From assembly GCF_003007735.2 (NCBI RefSeq), contig NZ_PXNQ02000007.1, positions 124,001 through 188,000 on the forward strand: a stretch of DNA of 64,000 nt, given 5' to 3'. Shown here piece after piece: positions 8,545-19,592 of this stretch (positions are counted from its first letter, which is position 1; the number at the start of each line of letters is the position of its first letter). The notes under the pieces are model-generated. The model had not been told where the DNA came from and did no database searches. It saw only the letters and a program-made list of their open reading frames with translations. Made by a program: the position numbers and the translations under genes. This stretch comes from Paracoccus methylarcula. GTDB taxonomy: Bacteria; Pseudomonadota; Alphaproteobacteria; Rhodobacterales; Rhodobacteraceae.

Positions 8545-9470
8545 GCGTGGGTATGTGCTTGACCATCTATGCGGAAGAACACGCGCAGGGCGTTGCCGCT
8601 CCCGAGCGCATTGGCTATGCCATCGACGCCCTTGACCAATTCTGGAACGGCCTGACCGTGGCAGATGTGAAGGGCGAAACCTGCCGCAGATACGCGCGCA
8701 GCCGGACCAAGAAAGACGGGGCGCCCATCAGCAACGGCACGATCCGGCGGGAACTGAACGTCCTGCAGGCCGCGATCAATTATTGCCACGGTGAAGGCTA
8801 CCTGATCCATGCACCGAAGGTCACGCTTCCGGACAAGCCGCCGAGCCGCGAACGGTGGTTGACACGGCAAGAAGCCGCATGGCTGATCCGTGGGGCCAGA
8901 TCCCTGAACCGCGACGGCAGGCACCTGGCAGATTTCATCCTGCATGGCCTCTATACAGGTAGCCGGAAGGAAACGATTCTATCCATGCACATCGACCGGC
9001 CAAGCCCTGTCGGCGGGCATGTGGATACGAAAACCGGAGTCCTTTACCGCAAGCCCGGGAAGAAGGTTGAAACTCACAAGCGCCAGCGACCGGCGCGGCT
9101 TCCGAGCCGCTACCTCGCCCATCTGCGCAGGCAGGCCGCGAATGGCCGCGTCTACATCGTTGAGCGTCGCATCGAGCGTGACGGTAAATTGCGCCGGGAA
9201 ATGGTCAAGGACGTCAAGAACGCATGGGTGAGTGCCCGGAGCGAGGCGGAAAGACTCGCCTGGTTGCATGGTGTGAACATCGACCTGTCAGGCGTGACGC
9301 CGCACACTCTGAAACACACTGCAATCACCTGGGCGTTGCAGCGCTGGGCGTCGATCTGGGACGCGGCAGGGTATTTCTCGACCAGCGCCGAGACCATCGA
9401 GCGCACCTACGGACACCACAGCCCGAATCATCAAGCAACAGCCGTCAAGGCTATGGACATGAGGGGGTAA
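8352..9470 (+). CDS. Tyrosine recombinase / phage integrase
   Basis: The product has 372 residues and catalyses site-specific integration. It has an N-terminal arm-binding-like segment (KGPRLYWRARKDAP), a core-binding region, and a catalytic domain with the first arginine in YTGSRKET, HTLKHT (His-x-x-Lys box) and the nucleophile tyrosine in ERTYGHH near the C-terminus. It ends 67 bases from the 3' end of tRNA-Arg, the presumed attachment site. The start at ATG 8352 lies inside the upstream HTH gene; the N-terminus is convincing integrase sequence, so the overlap is probably genuine. Confidence 0.93.
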   Translation: MPRRAKGPRLYWRARKDAPSVWEIRDGSQRISTGTDCRREAETRLAQYIDRKHRSSGPTRPEELSVGMCLTIYAEEHAQGVAAPERIGYAIDALDQFWNGLTVADVKGETCRRYARSRTKKDGAPISNGTIRRELNVLQAAINYCHGEGYLIHAPKVTLPDKPPSRERWLTRQEAAWLIRGARSLNRDGRHLADFILHGLYTGSRKETILSMHIDRPSPVGGHVDTKTGVLYRKPGKKVETHKRQRPARLPSRYLAHLRRQAANGRVYIVERRIERDGKLRREMVKDVKNAWVSARSEAERLAWLHGVNIDLSGVTPHTLKHTAITWALQRWASIWDAAGYFSTSAETIERTYGHHSPNHQATAVKAMDMRG

Positions 9471-9537
9471 AATGGCTCATTTCCGCACCGAAATAGGACC
9501 GAAGTCGAAAATTCAAAACGCTAAGTTGTTGATTTTA

Positions 9538-9614
<77 letters not shown>

Positions 9615-9950
9615 CTTGCCCGGGTGAATAGCCGCGGAAACGGGGTTGTGCAATGGCGAATTCAGCATTTATGGCGTTCAGCCTGTTCCCGGGACAAGCT
9701 TCTTCGGGTTCCGGATCCCGGTGTAAAACCGTGGGGAGGGCGATCGGGTATGGTGACGGGTTGTGAGTATTGCCGTTGCGGGCATCCCGATAGGGCCCAT
9801 CGGATCGGCAAGTTGGAGAAGGTGCCGTTCTGTCGCAAGGCCGGGATTCCGGCGGGCATTGCCTGAATCGATGCGGATGGGCCGGATGATGCCCATTGCC
9901 CCGCCCCGCCCACGGCAGAGGCTGGGGCTGGGGCTGGGCGGACGGTGCGA
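9615..9950. other. Intergenic region between tRNA-Arg and preA
   Basis: These 336 bases hold no recognised gene. The upstream part is the likely promoter region of the leftward tRNA. One short rightward frame at 9750-9866 (38 residues, with C-x2-C-x-C-x-H and a later Cys) is preceded by GGGGAGGG and might encode a tiny metal-binding protein, but support is weak. A run of GGGGCTGG repeats lies near 9925-9940. No clear terminator for preA was seen. Confidence 0.3.
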
Positions 9951-11248
9951 TTATTCCGCCGCCTTCGCCATCGGGTTGTTCGGATGCGTGGTCCAGTTGG
10001 CGTAATCGCCGCGCTTGATTCCGGTGCGCCGGTCCAGCTCTCCGGGGGCGAGTTCGCGCATGGTGATGCAATCCTCGACCGGGCAGACATCAAGGCACAG
10101 GTTGCAGGCGACGCATTCTTCCTCGATCACCTCGAAGACGCGGCCCGGCTTCATCGCGATGGCCTGGTGGCTGGTATCCTCGCAAGCGGCATAGCAGCGC
10201 CCGCATTTGATGCAGGCCTTCTGGTCGATCACCGCCTTGGTGACATAGTTCAGGTTCAGATATTGCCAGTCGGTCACATTGGGCACCGCCCGCCCGACCA
10301 GATCCGACAGAGCCATCTCGTGGCTGTCGAGATAGTCGCGCAGGCCCGAGATCATCTCTTGCACGACCTTGAACCCATAGGTCATCGCCGCCGTGCAGAC
10401 CTGCACATTGCCGGCGCCGAGCGCCATGAACTCGGCGGCGTCGCGCCAGGTCGTCACCCCGCCGATACCGCTGATCGGCAGACCGTGGGTCTCAGAATTG
10501 CGGGCGATCTCGGCCACCATGTTCAGCGCGATGGGCTTGACCGCCGGGCCGCAATAGCCGCCATGCGCGCCCTTGCCGTCGATGGTCGGCTCCGGCGCGA
10601 AAAGGTCCAGATCGACCGAGGTGATCGAGTTGATCGTGTTGATCAGGCTGACCGCGTCGGCGCCGCCACGTTTCGCGGCCTCGGCGGGCTTGCGGATATC
10701 GGCGATATTGGGTGTCAGCTTCACGATGCAGGGCATGCGCGAATATTGCTTGACCCAACGCGTGACCATCTCGATATATTCCGGCACCTGGCCGACGGCG
10801 CTGCCCATGCCGCGCTCGCTCATGCCATGGGGGCAGCCGAAATTGAGCTCCACCCCGTCGCGCCGGTATCCTCGATCTGCTTGAGGATATCGCGCCAGGA
10901 TTCCTCGTCGCATGGCACCATCAGGCTGATGACCAGCGCCCTGTCGGGATAGTCGCGCTTGACCTGCTTGATCTCGCGCAGGTTCACCTCCAGCGGGCGG
11001 TCGGTGATCAACTCGATATTGTTGATGCCCAGAACCCGCCGGTCGGGGCCATGCACCACGCCATAGCGGGGGCCGTTGACATTGACGACCGGCGGTCCCT
11101 CGGAGCCGAGGGTTTTCCACACCACGCCGCCCCAACCGGCCTGGAAGGCCCGGCGGACATTGTATTCCTTGTCGGTCGGCGGGGCAGAGGCCAGCCAGAA
11201 CGGGTTGGGAGATTTGATTCCGATGAAGTTACTGCGCAGATCGGCCAT
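9951..11248 (-). CDS. preA: NAD-dependent dihydropyrimidine dehydrogenase subunit PreA (frameshifted)
   Basis: PreA is the FMN and iron-sulfur subunit that reduces uracil and thymine in the first step of reductive pyrimidine catabolism, working with PreT. The N-terminus (MADLRSNFIGIKSPNPFWLA) has GGAGG upstream. The dihydroorotate-dehydrogenase-like barrel includes NFGCPHGMSERGMG. The C-terminus has two 4Fe-4S motifs, CIKCGRCYAAC and CVACNLCLDVC. The frame breaks at about 10859, where GGCGCGACGGG should read GGCGCGGACGGG; adding one base joins the two parts. It lies 33 bases downstream of preT on the same strand, as an operon. Confidence 0.93.
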
Positions 11249-11281
11249 GTCTCAGCCTCCTTGTCAAAGCGCGAAATTGGG

Positions 11282-12635
11282 TCAGCCGGGGATCTCGGCG
11301 GGGCGGCCGGTCAGGCGGGCGTCGATATCCTCGGCGGCATCGCGGCCCTCGGCCACGGCGGTCACTGTCAGGTCGTCGCCGCCCGAGGCGCAGTCGCCCC
11401 CCGCCCAGACATCGGGCAGCCCGGTGCGGCCCGGACCGGTGACGGCGATCTTGCCGCCCTCCAGCGCCAGGCCGTCCGGAGCATCCTGCAACTGCTGGCC
11501 GATGGCGCGAAAGACCTGGTCGGCCTTCAGCCGGAACCGGTCCCCGGTCAAGGTCAGGCCGTCCGGGCCATCCTGCGTATAGCAGAACTCGATCTCGGCC
11601 ACCGCGCCATTGCCGTGAATGGCGACCGGGGCGGCATTGCAGATGATCCGCACGCCGGACGAGGTGGCGTGATCCTGCTCGTGCCGGCTGGCGCCCATGC
11701 GCTCGGACCCGCGGCGGTAGACCATGGTGACATTCTCGGCGCCCAGCAGTTTCGACTGCACCGCCGCATCCACGGCGGTCATGCCGCCGCCGATCACCAC
11801 CACGTCGCGGCCGACAGGCAGGCTGGCCAGATCGCTGGCCTGCCGCAACTCGCGGATGAAGGATATCGCGTCGGTGACATGTTCGCGATCCTCACCCTTG
11901 GCCCGCAGCGCGTTCACGCCGCCAAGCCCCATGCCCAGGAACACCGCGTCATATTCCCGGCGCAGCCGTCCAGCGTGATCTGCTGGCCAAGACGCTGGCC
12001 GTGACGCAGTTCGATCCCGCCGATCCCCATCAGCCATTCGATCTCGGCTTGGGCGAAACCGTCCACGGCCTTGTAGCTGGCGATCCCGTATTCGTTCAGC
12101 CCGCCCGGTTTCCCGCGCGCCTCGAAGATGACGACATCATGGCCCTTGGCGGCCAGCCTGTGCGCAGCCGCCAACCCCGCCGGGCCCGCGCCGACCACGG
12201 CGATCCGCTTGCCCGTGGGCTCGGCGCGGCGGAAGGGGTGACCCTGCTGCGCCATAAGCCCGTCGGTGGCAAAGCGCTGCAAGGCGCCGATCTCGACCGG
12301 CTGCCTTCGGCATCCATGCGCACGCATGCGCCTTCGCACAGATTCTCGGTCGGGCAGACGCGGGCGCACATGCCGCCGAGGATATTCGCGTGCAGGATCG
12401 TCATCGCCGCCGCATCCGGCGTGCCGGTGGCGATCTGGCGGATGAACAGCGGAATGTCGATCGAGGTCGGGCAGGCCGTGACGCAGGGCGCGTCATGGCA
12501 GAAATAGCAGCGGTCGGCGGCGACGCGCGCCTCGTGATCGTCCAGCGGAGGGGCGATATCGGCGAAATTCGCCGCCAGTTCCTCTTTGCTGAGGCGTCCG
12601 GGCGCCACGCCCGGCGATAGTCTGGCTTGGGACAT
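11282..12635 (-). CDS. preT: NAD-dependent dihydropyrimidine dehydrogenase subunit PreT (frameshifted twice)
   Basis: PreT is the FAD/NAD(P)H and iron-sulfur electron-input subunit partnered with PreA. It starts at ATG 12635 with AGGAGA upstream. The N-terminal cysteine-rich region CYFCHDAPCVTACP and CARVCPTENLCEGAC binds Fe-S clusters. The FAD motif VVGAGPAGLAAA and the NAD motif VVIGGGMTAVDAA follow, with WAGGDCASGG near the C-terminus. Two one-base deletions, at about 12302 and 11965, split it into three frames that read continuously once repaired. As written, the product would be truncated. Confidence 0.92.
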
Positions 12636-12835
12636 TTTCGTCTCCTGGCTCACCTGTTGGATGGAATCAGGCTCGCACAGGTCAGAAATTTTATCAAATG
12701 GTAAAATAAACTTCGTTCATGCCATGCGGGATAAGGGGACGGATTGCCCCGGAATGCCTCGATCAGGGGCATTCCCCAAACGGATATTCCGCTATGTGAT
12801 CGGAGAGACGAAACCCGGCTGTCACGAATGGCGGA

Positions 12836-13515
12836 TCAGGCCAGCAGCGATTCCACCCATTCCGGCACGGTCCGGCTGGCCGGTCCAAGGATGCGCCGCG
12901 AGAAGTCGCGGCTATTGGCGCTGTCCTCAAGGTTCAGTTCGACGCATTCCGCCCCGGCTCTCGCGGCATGCTGCGCGAATCCCGCCGCCGGATAGACATT
13001 GCCCGAGGTGCCGATGGCGGCGAACAGCTCGGCCTCGTCCAGTGCCTGCCAGACCCGTTCCATGTGATAGGGGATTTCGCCGAACCAGACGATATCGGGG
13101 CGCGTGGCGCATGCACCGCAGGCGGGGCAAGGATCCTCGGGGTGCATGAGTTTCGGCGCCTGCCAGCGCGAGTCGCAAGCCCCGCACAGAGCGCTGTTCA
13201 ACTCGCCATGCATGTGAATCACGTCGGGGCTGCCGCCGCGCTCATGCAGGTCGTCCACATTCTGGGTGATCAGGGTCAGATCATGCGCACCCGCCAGTTT
13301 CGCCAATGCGCGATGGGCGGCATTGGGCTGTGCCTCGGCGCCTTTTGGCGGCGCATGTTGTAGAAATCGTGGACCAGTGCCGGATCGCGTTCAAGTGCTT
13401 CGGGCGTGGCGATATCCTCGATGCGATGGTTTTCCCATAATCCGTCCGAGGCCCGAAAGGTCGCCAGCCCGCTTTCGGCCGAGATGCCGGCGCCGGTCAG
13501 GACCGCGATGCGCAT
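12836..13515 (-). CDS. cobB: NAD-dependent protein deacylase, sirtuin (frameshifted)
   Basis: This Sir2-family enzyme removes acyl groups from lysines using NAD. It shows TGAGISAESGL (NAD binding), TQNVDDLHERGG, the catalytic His in IHMHGEL, and a zinc site in CGAC...CPACGAC. About 226 residues is a usual length for bacterial CobB. The frame breaks at about 13339 (AAGGCGCCGAGG should have one more base), and repair joins MRRQK to an AEAQPNAAHR-type sequence and ALAKLAGAHD. It follows the small exported-protein gene with only four bases between (13516-13519), so they may be co-transcribed. Confidence 0.9.
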
Positions 13516-13519
13516 GGCC

Positions 13520-13822
13520 CTATCGGCAATATGCCGCGGCGGTATTGGCGAAATTCGTGTAGCGCGACCAGAAGGCGCTGTCGCGGTTGCTGCTGGATGT
13601 CCGCGCTTCCTGCGCCTTGTGCGGATCGCGGAAGAAACCGGCGGCGCGGCGCTGGTCCGAGCGGGACAATGTCTGGTCCGCCACCTGCTGGATGCAGCCG
13701 CAAAGCGACCTGTTGCCGCCTGCGCGGTCGGATCGGATGCAGGCGCTGTCGATCGGGCCGGCCATGGCGAATGGTGCGGTCAACATGACGGCCGCAGCCG
13801 CAATGACGATGCGGTTGAACAT
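13520..13822 (-). CDS. Small exported protein, unknown function
   Basis: I chose the ATG at 13822 because GAGGAGA lies just upstream and a signal peptide follows at once (MFNRIVIAAAAVMLTAPFAMAG). The mature part of about 80 residues has two conserved-looking cysteine clusters (SACIRSD, LCGCIQQVAD) and ends AAAYCR. Similar short proteins are widespread in Rhodobacteraceae and are sometimes labelled arginine transporter, a name the sequence does not support. A periplasmic, disulfide-bonded protein is the safest reading. Confidence 0.7.
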   Translation of the reverse strand: MFNRIVIAAAAVMLTAPFAMAGPIDSACIRSDRAGGNRSLCGCIQQVADQTLSRSDQRRAAGFFRDPHKAQEARTSSSNRDSAFWSRYTNFANTAAAYCR

Positions 13823-14085
13823 GAACTGTCTCCTCGGTTCCTGACTGCCTCGGGCGCCGGTTGGCCGGCTTTTATTGCCCTTATAGTCACAAGATATAGC
13901 AAAAACGTTACTTCGACTCAATCGGTAACGATCCTTGGTAGAAGGCACCGGCAAGATCGGTTTCGTCAATATCTTGTGGTTCGGATATTCGCGAGGCTTG
14001 CAGCAAGGAGTGGTTTCGAGGCTGCGCCGGTTTGACAAGCGTGAGGCGGCGTGATCTCGATCAGCCGAACGTGATCGCGGGGGAC

Positions 14086-14784
14086 ATGATGATAGAGGCG
14101 GTGGGGCTGGATGCCGATGATACCCTTTGGGAGAATGAGCGCTTCTTCCGCCTGACCGAGTCCGGCTTTGCCGGATTGCTCGCCGATCATGGCGACCCGG
14201 ATCAGATCAGCCGCCGCCTCCATGATGTCGAAAGGCGGAACCTGTCGCGCTATGGCTTCGGGATCAAGGGTTTTACCCTGTCCATGGTTCAGACCGCAAT
14301 CGAGCTGACCGATGGCCGGGTCCCGGGTTCGGTGATCGGGCAGATATTGGATCTTGGATACGAGATGCTGTCCCATCCGCTGCATCTTCTGGATGGTGTG
14401 CCCGAGGCGCTCGGGATGCTGGAAGGTCGGCGGCTGATCCTGATCACCAAGGGCGACCTGATGGACCAGGAGCGCAAGGTCGCGGCTTCGGGGCTGGCCG
14501 GGAGATTCGAGGCGATCGAGATCGTGGCGGACAAGACCCCCGCTGCCTATGCGCGGGTCCTGACGCGGCATGACATCGCGCCGGAACGCTTCCTGATGGC
14601 GGGAAACTCGGTCAAGAGCGACATCCTGCCGGTCCTGGAACTGGGCGGGCGCGCGGCGCTGATCCCGCATGAACTGACATGGCAGGTGGAGCGGGACGAC
14701 GATCCCGACCATCCGCAGTTTCACCGGCTCGGGTCGATCTCGGACCTGCCGGGGCTGATCGAGCGGATCGAGGCCCGGGGATGA
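14086..14784 (+). CDS. HAD-superfamily hydrolase
   Basis: The product is about 232 residues starting at ATG 14086 after GCGGGGGA. Motif I is DADDTLW (nucleophile Asp and acid Asp), motif II is the LITKGD region with Thr, and motif III/IV is the ADKTPAAYA to MAGNSVKSDI region. It belongs to the phosphatase branch of HAD enzymes; the substrate cannot be read from sequence. Its stop overlaps the next gene (ATGA), so it is co-translated with a drug/metabolite transporter. Confidence 0.85.
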   Translation: MMIEAVGLDADDTLWENERFFRLTESGFAGLLADHGDPDQISRRLHDVERRNLSRYGFGIKGFTLSMVQTAIELTDGRVPGSVIGQILDLGYEMLSHPLHLLDGVPEALGMLEGRRLILITKGDLMDQERKVAASGLAGRFEAIEIVADKTPAAYARVLTRHDIAPERFLMAGNSVKSDILPVLELGGRAALIPHELTWQVERDDDPDHPQFHRLGSISDLPGLIERIEARG

Positions 14785-15692
14785 ACGACAATCTTCGAGC
14801 GGCAGTGCTGATGACAGTGTCGATGGCGCTGTTCTCGCTTGAGGATGCCTTCATCAAGCAAATGACCACGGGCATCCCGGTCTATCAGTTGCTGGCAATG
14901 ATTGGCGCCTTTGGCATGTCGCTGTTCTGGCTGCGCATGGCGTGGCGGAGGCAGCGGATGTGGTCGCGGGCATTACTGCACCCGATGGTCATTGCCCGCA
15001 ATCTGGGCGAGGTGGGCGGCGCTTTCGGCTTCGTCACCGCGCTGGCGGTTGGCGAATTGGCGGCGGCCTCGGCGATCCTGCAGGTGCTGCCGCTGACGCT
15101 CGTGCTCGGAGCGGCGCTGTTCCTGGGCGAAAGGGTCGGCTGGCGGCGCTGGAGCTCGGTCCTGCTGGGTTTCATCGGTGTGCTGCTGATCCTGCGCCCG
15201 GGGACAGAGGCGTTCCAGCCCGCCGGTCTCTGGGCGCTTTTGGGCGTTGCGGCCCTGACCATGCGCGATCTGGCGACGCGGCGGATTCCGGCGGACATCC
15301 CCTCGGACCAGCTTTCGGGCGCGGCTTACGGGGCGATGGTTCCGGCTGGTCTGCTGATGGGGCTGATCGCCGCCGGTCCGCCTGTCGTGCCAACTGGCCA
15401 GGACTGGGCACTGCTGGCGGGAACGATGCTGTTCGGGGTCACGGCCTATTCCGCGCTGGTGACGGCGACCCGCCTTGGCGAAGCCTCGGCGGTGGCGCCG
15501 TTCCGCTATACGCGGCTCGGTTTCGCGCTGATCGTCGCGGTCGTGGTCTTTGCCGAGCGGCCGGATCTGCCGACGCTGGCGGGCGCGGCGCTGATCGCGG
15601 TCTCGGGCGGATATGCCATGTGGCGCGAGGCGCGCCTGCGTGGGCGAAGGCGGCGTCCGCCGGACGGCCTGATCCGGCGCGGCGAGAGATAG
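14781..15692 (+). CDS. EamA/DMT-family membrane transporter
   Basis: The product has 303 residues from ATG 14781, which overlaps the HAD gene stop. About ten hydrophobic helices are visible, with two EamA repeats; the first repeat has the usual end around [22 protein letters not shown] and the second around [16 protein letters not shown]. It has a basic C-terminal tail. DMT transporters of this type export metabolites or amino acids, but the substrate is unknown. Coupling with the HAD hydrolase suggests a common task, for example making and exporting a dephosphorylated product (inference). Confidence 0.88.
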   Translation: MNDNLRAAVLMTVSMALFSLEDAFIKQMTTGIPVYQLLAMIGAFGMSLFWLRMAWRRQRMWSRALLHPMVIARNLGEVGGAFGFVTALAVGELAAASAILQVLPLTLVLGAALFLGERVGWRRWSSVLLGFIGVLLILRPGTEAFQPAGLWALLGVAALTMRDLATRRIPADIPSDQLSGAAYGAMVPAGLLMGLIAAGPPVVPTGQDWALLAGTMLFGVTAYSALVTATRLGEASAVAPFRYTRLGFALIVAVVVFAERPDLPTLAGAALIAVSGGYAMWREARLRGRRRRPPDGLIRRGER

Positions 15693-15762
15693 CGCAGCCC
15701 ATCGCGAAGGGTATGCGCAAATCCCTCTTTTCGCGGCGCGCGCGCCCTTGTATAGCCTCGCC

Positions 15763-17562
15763 ATGACCGAGCTGTCCCATATACGCAATTTCTCGATCGT
15801 GGCCCATATCGACCACGGCAAATCCACCCTGGCCGACCGGCTGATCCAGCTGACGGGCACTGTCGCCGAACGCGACATGAAGGCCCAGATCCTGGACGCC
15901 ATGGATATCGAGCGCGAGCGTGGCATCACCATCAAGGCCAATACCGTGCGGATCAGCTATCCGGCGCAGGACGGGCATACCTATGTGCTGAACCTGATCG
16001 ACACGCCGGGCCATGTCGATTTCGCCTATGAGGTCAGCCGGAGCATGCGCGCGGTCGAGGGCTCGCTGCTGGTGGTGGACGCCACCCAGGGGGTCGAGGC
16101 GCAGACGCTGGCCAATGTCTATCAGGCCATCGATGCCGATCACGAGATCGTCCCGGTCCTGAACAAGATCGACCTTCCGGCGGCCGAGCCCGACCGGGTG
16201 AAGGAGCAGATCGAGGATGTGATCGGCATCGATGCCTCGCAGGCGATTCCGATCAGCGCCAAGACCGGCCTTGGCATTCCCGATGTGCTGGAGGCCATCG
16301 TGCAGCGCCTGCCCGCGCCAAAGGGTGACCGCGACGCGCCCCTCAAGGCGATGCTGGTCGATAGCTGGTATGACTCTTACCTGGGCGTCGTGGTGATGAT
16401 TCGGGTCATGGATGGCGTGATCCGCAAGGGCGACCAGGTCAAGATGATGCAGACCGGCGCGAGCTACCGCCTTGACAAGCTGGCGGTGCTGACCCCGGCC
16501 ATGCGCGATATTGCGGAGCTCGGCCCGGGCGAGATCGGCGTCTTCACCGCCTCGATCAAGCAGGTCCGCGATACCCGTGTGGGCGACACCATCACGCATG
16601 AGAAAAAGCCAACGACCAAGCCGCTTCCCGGTTTCAAGCCCGCGCAGCCGGTGGTGTTCTGTGGGCTGTTCCCGGTCGATGCGAATGATTTCGAGACGCT
16701 GCGCGATGCGATCGAGAAACTGGCCCTGAACGATGCCAGCTTCAGCTACGAGATGGAGACCTCGGCGGCGCTTGGCTTCGGGTTCCGCTGTGGTTTCCTG
16801 GGTCTTCTGCACCTGGAGGTGATCCGCGACCGGCTGGAGAGGGAATATGATCTCGACCTGATCACCACCGCGCCTTCGGTGGTCTTCAAACTGCATATGC
16901 GGGATGGCGAGATTCGCGAGTTGCACAATCCCGCCGACATGCCAGACCTGACGCTGGTGGATCATATCGAAGAGCCGCGCATCAAGGCGACCATCATGGT
17001 GCCCGACGAATACCTGGGCGATGTGCTGAAACTGTGCCAGGACCGCCGCGGCATCCAGCTTGACCTGACCTATGCGGGCAGCCGTGCCATGGTGGTCTAT
17101 GATCTGCCATTGGCCGAGGTGGTGTTCGACTTCTACGACCGGCTGAAATCGGTGACCAAGGGCTACGCCTCCTTCGACTACCAGATCAGCGAATATCGCG
17201 AGGATAACCTGGTCAAGATGTCGGTCCTGGTGAATGACGAGCCGGTCGATGCGCTGGCGATGATGGTGCATCGCGACCGGGCCGAGGGCCGGGGGCGGGT
17301 GATGGTCGAGAAGCTGAAAGAGCTGATCCCGCGCCACATGTTCAAGATCCCGATCCAGGCGGCGATCGGCTCGCGCGTCATCGCGCGCGAGACATTGTCG
17401 GCGATGCGCAAGGACGTGACCGCGAAATGCTATGGCGGTGACGCGACGCGCAAGAAGAAGCTGCTGGAAAAGCAGAAGGCCGGCAAGAAGAAGATGCGCC
17501 AGTTCGGCAAGGTCGAGATCCCGCAGACGGCGTTCATCCAGGCGCTGAAGATGGATAACTGA
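15763..17562 (+). CDS. lepA: Elongation factor 4 (LepA)
   Basis: LepA is a translational GTPase that remodels stalled or early elongation ribosomes. The product has 599 residues, the usual length, from ATG 15763 (a TTG 15 bases upstream is not needed). G1 is [10 protein letters not shown]3 is DTPGHVD, G4 is NKID. The LepA-specific C-terminal domain ends with [15 protein letters not shown] and a basic tail. The gene stands alone, with a strong bidirectional hairpin just downstream. Confidence 0.97.
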   Translation: MTELSHIRNFSIVAHIDHGKSTLADRLIQLTGTVAERDMKAQILDAMDIERERGITIKANTVRISYPAQDGHTYVLNLIDTPGHVDFAYEVSRSMRAVEGSLLVVDATQGVEAQTLANVYQAIDADHEIVPVLNKIDLPAAEPDRVKEQIEDVIGIDASQAIPISAKTGLGIPDVLEAIVQRLPAPKGDRDAPLKAMLVDSWYDSYLGVVVMIRVMDGVIRKGDQVKMMQTGASYRLDKLAVLTPAMRDIAELGPGEIGVFTASIKQVRDTRVGDTITHEKKPTTKPLPGFKPAQPVVFCGLFPVDANDFETLRDAIEKLALNDASFSYEMETSAALGFGFRCGFLGLLHLEVIRDRLEREYDLDLITTAPSVVFKLHMRDGEIRELHNPADMPDLTLVDHIEEPRIKATIMVPDEYLGDVLKLCQDRRGIQLDLTYAGSRAMVVYDLPLAEVVFDFYDRLKSVTKGYASFDYQISEYREDNLVKMSVLVNDEPVDALAMMVHRDRAEGRGRVMVEKLKELIPRHMFKIPIQAAIGSRVIARETLSAMRKDVTAKCYGGDATRKKKLLEKQKAGKKKMRQFGKVEIPQTAFIQALKMDN

Positions 17563-17608
17563 ACAGGATTGCCGCGGGGCAGGGTCCTCGCCGGGGCGTC
17601 AGATGGAA

Positions 17609-17638
17609 AACGGGCGAGGCATTCCTGCCTCGCCCGTT
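17609..17638. terminator. Bidirectional hairpin terminator after lepA
   Basis: A 12-base-pair perfect stem (AACGGGCGAGGC pairing with GCCTCGCCCGTT) encloses a six-base loop. It sits between the convergent ends of lepA and the carboxypeptidase gene. The A-run on its left supplies a U-tract for leftward transcription. Confidence 0.75.
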
Positions 17639-17663
17639 CCGATTCATCCGGCCTTGCCGGCGA

Positions 17664-19302
17664 TCAGGGGCCGACCACCCGGCAGTCCTGTTGCTTCGCC
17701 AGCATCCTTTCACAGGTGAGTTCGGCATTCGCCTTGGTCAGGTTCGCGAAACTCGGCTGGAAGCCCCGTATCGTGTCGGCGACATGCCGATTGGCATTTT
17801 CCAGGATGTCTCCGCCTTGCAGGGCTGTTTGCAGCAGCAACTCATCGGCCTCGGCCTTCGAGCGATAGAGGCCGAGCACCACGCCCCAGTTGCGGCCGCT
17901 GTTCTGGGCGCGCGACACGATTTCCAGGGCAGCCGGGTTCGACAGGTCGCCTTCACCCATCGCGGCAAGAATGACCGTGTCCGAACGGGGGGCGGGCGGG
18001 GTCGAGGCGACAAGGGCCAATGAGCCCGAGCTTGCCTGCGGGGTGGGAGAGGGGTCGCGTCCGCCACCACCGCAGCCGTGCTCGGATTGCCCTGGCCGCC
18101 GCCGGAGCCGCGCGAGCGCGGTGCCGGAACCGGACGGGACGAGCTTGCCAAGACCGGAGCCGCCATGTCGGGCGATGGCCTGTCGCCGACCTCGTCCGAG
18201 GCCACCGCCATCTCGACGGCCCTGGCCACGGCATCCGCGCTGGCGCCCGGGCGCAGGCGGGGCCTTGCGCTCACATTCAGCGCGAGGCGGCCGGAAGGCT
18301 GCGGTTGAGCCGCCTGAACTGGCGGTGGGGTGGGGGCCGCTGTGGCGCTGCTCCGTTCGGGCGGGGCCGAGGCCGCAAGCGTCAGTTGCTGGGGCTGGGG
18401 TTGGGTCGCGGCGCGCGTCGGCTCGACCCGGGCGCGGCGCACGATCCGCTGCGTCAGCATGGCAGGCCGTGCGGGCCGCGTTTCGCGCACGCGGTTTGGA
18501 ACGCGGGTAAAGCTCGAATCAAGCAGTTGCGCCATCACCTGGTTGCGCTGCGCGGTCGAGGTGCCGCCGAACACGGTTGCGATCAGCCGCTTGTTTCCAT
18601 GCCTGGCCGACGCGGTCAGGTTGAAGCCCGCAGCCCTGGTGTAGCCGGTCTTGATCCCGTCGCGCCGGGATAGCTGTCGAGAAAGCGCTTGTTCGTGTGC
18701 GAGACATTGGCAATGCCCGCATCCGCCGTCCGGCGCGAGAACAGGTTGTAATATTGCGGGAAGTCGTAAAACAACTGCCGCCCGAGGATGGTCATGTCAT
18801 GGGCGGTGGAATAATGCCCCTCCTGGGTCAGGCCGTTGGCATTGCGGAACTGCGTGTTCCTCATCCCCAGGGCATGGGCCATCTGCGTCATCTGCCGGGC
18901 GAAGGCCGCTTCCGATCCGGCCAGCCCCTCGCCGATGGCGGTGGCGGCATCATTGGCGGATTTGATCGCGGCTGCCCGGATCAGGTAGCGCAGCTCGATC
19001 TTCTGTCCGGCCCTCAGCCCCAGTTTCGAGGGCGGCTCGGCCGCGGCATTGGACGAGATCGGGAACTTGGTGTCCAGACGAACCTGCCCCCGCTCCACGG
19101 CCATGAAGGCCAGATAGAGGGTCATCATCTTGGTCAGGGACGCCGGATGAAGCTTGGTATCTGCGTTCTGCGTGTAGATGGGCTTTCCTGTGCGTGCATC
19201 CATGACATAAGCCGCGAAAGGCGCGGCCGACACGGTCACGGGCGCCATTACGGCCAGCAGGATCAGCGCCCACAGCCGGGCTGTCTGGGAAAATAGGGTC
19301 AC
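17664..19302 (-). CDS. D-alanyl-D-alanine carboxypeptidase with C-terminal SPOR-like domain (frameshifted twice)
   Basis: This penicillin-binding protein of the DacA/C type trims peptidoglycan stem peptides in the periplasm. It has a signal peptide (MTLFSQTARLWALILLAVM), the active-site SxxK as S55-L-T-K58, SAN in IKSANDAA, and KTG in the frame restored after 18661 (DGIKTGYTRAAG). A long Pro/Ala/Arg-rich linker leads to a SPOR-type tail (WGVVLGLYRSKAEADELL). One-base deletions at about 18661 and 18042 split it into three frames. SPOR domains bind denuded glycan, which would place the enzyme at the septum. Confidence 0.88.
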
Positions 19303-19592
19303 TGTCGCGATCTCTTCTGCCTCATGCGGCGCGTCGTTTATCGCACGCCTATTGTTAATTTCCTGACTATAGCATGGTTGGATAATTCAGAAAACCGGGC
19401 AATTTACATATTTTATTGCGCTTGTTGGCCAGTTGCCTGCCCATGTCTTGCCTGCCTTGCCGCGTTACGCCGCCAAGGCATCCGGGGGCTTTCATCCCGG
19501 CATAATTTGACTATATTTTGGCCAAGGAACGCAGGGCGCCGCAATGATTGCGGCATCCCCCTCAATCCGCGAAAGGCCAGAGCTCAACCGCG
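19303..19592. other. Divergent promoter region, carboxypeptidase / clpS
   Basis: This stretch is clearly more AT-rich than its surroundings (around 19350-19420 and 19500-19520), as expected for promoters firing both ways. No gene or clear operator could be identified. TTGACT at about 19507 is a possible -35 for clpS, without a convincing -10. Confidence 0.35.

Noticed and set aside
15439..17337. A 632-codon leftward frame opposite lepA
   Set aside because: His/Gln/Arg-rich antisense shadow of the well conserved lepA frame, as commonly seen in GC-rich DNA.
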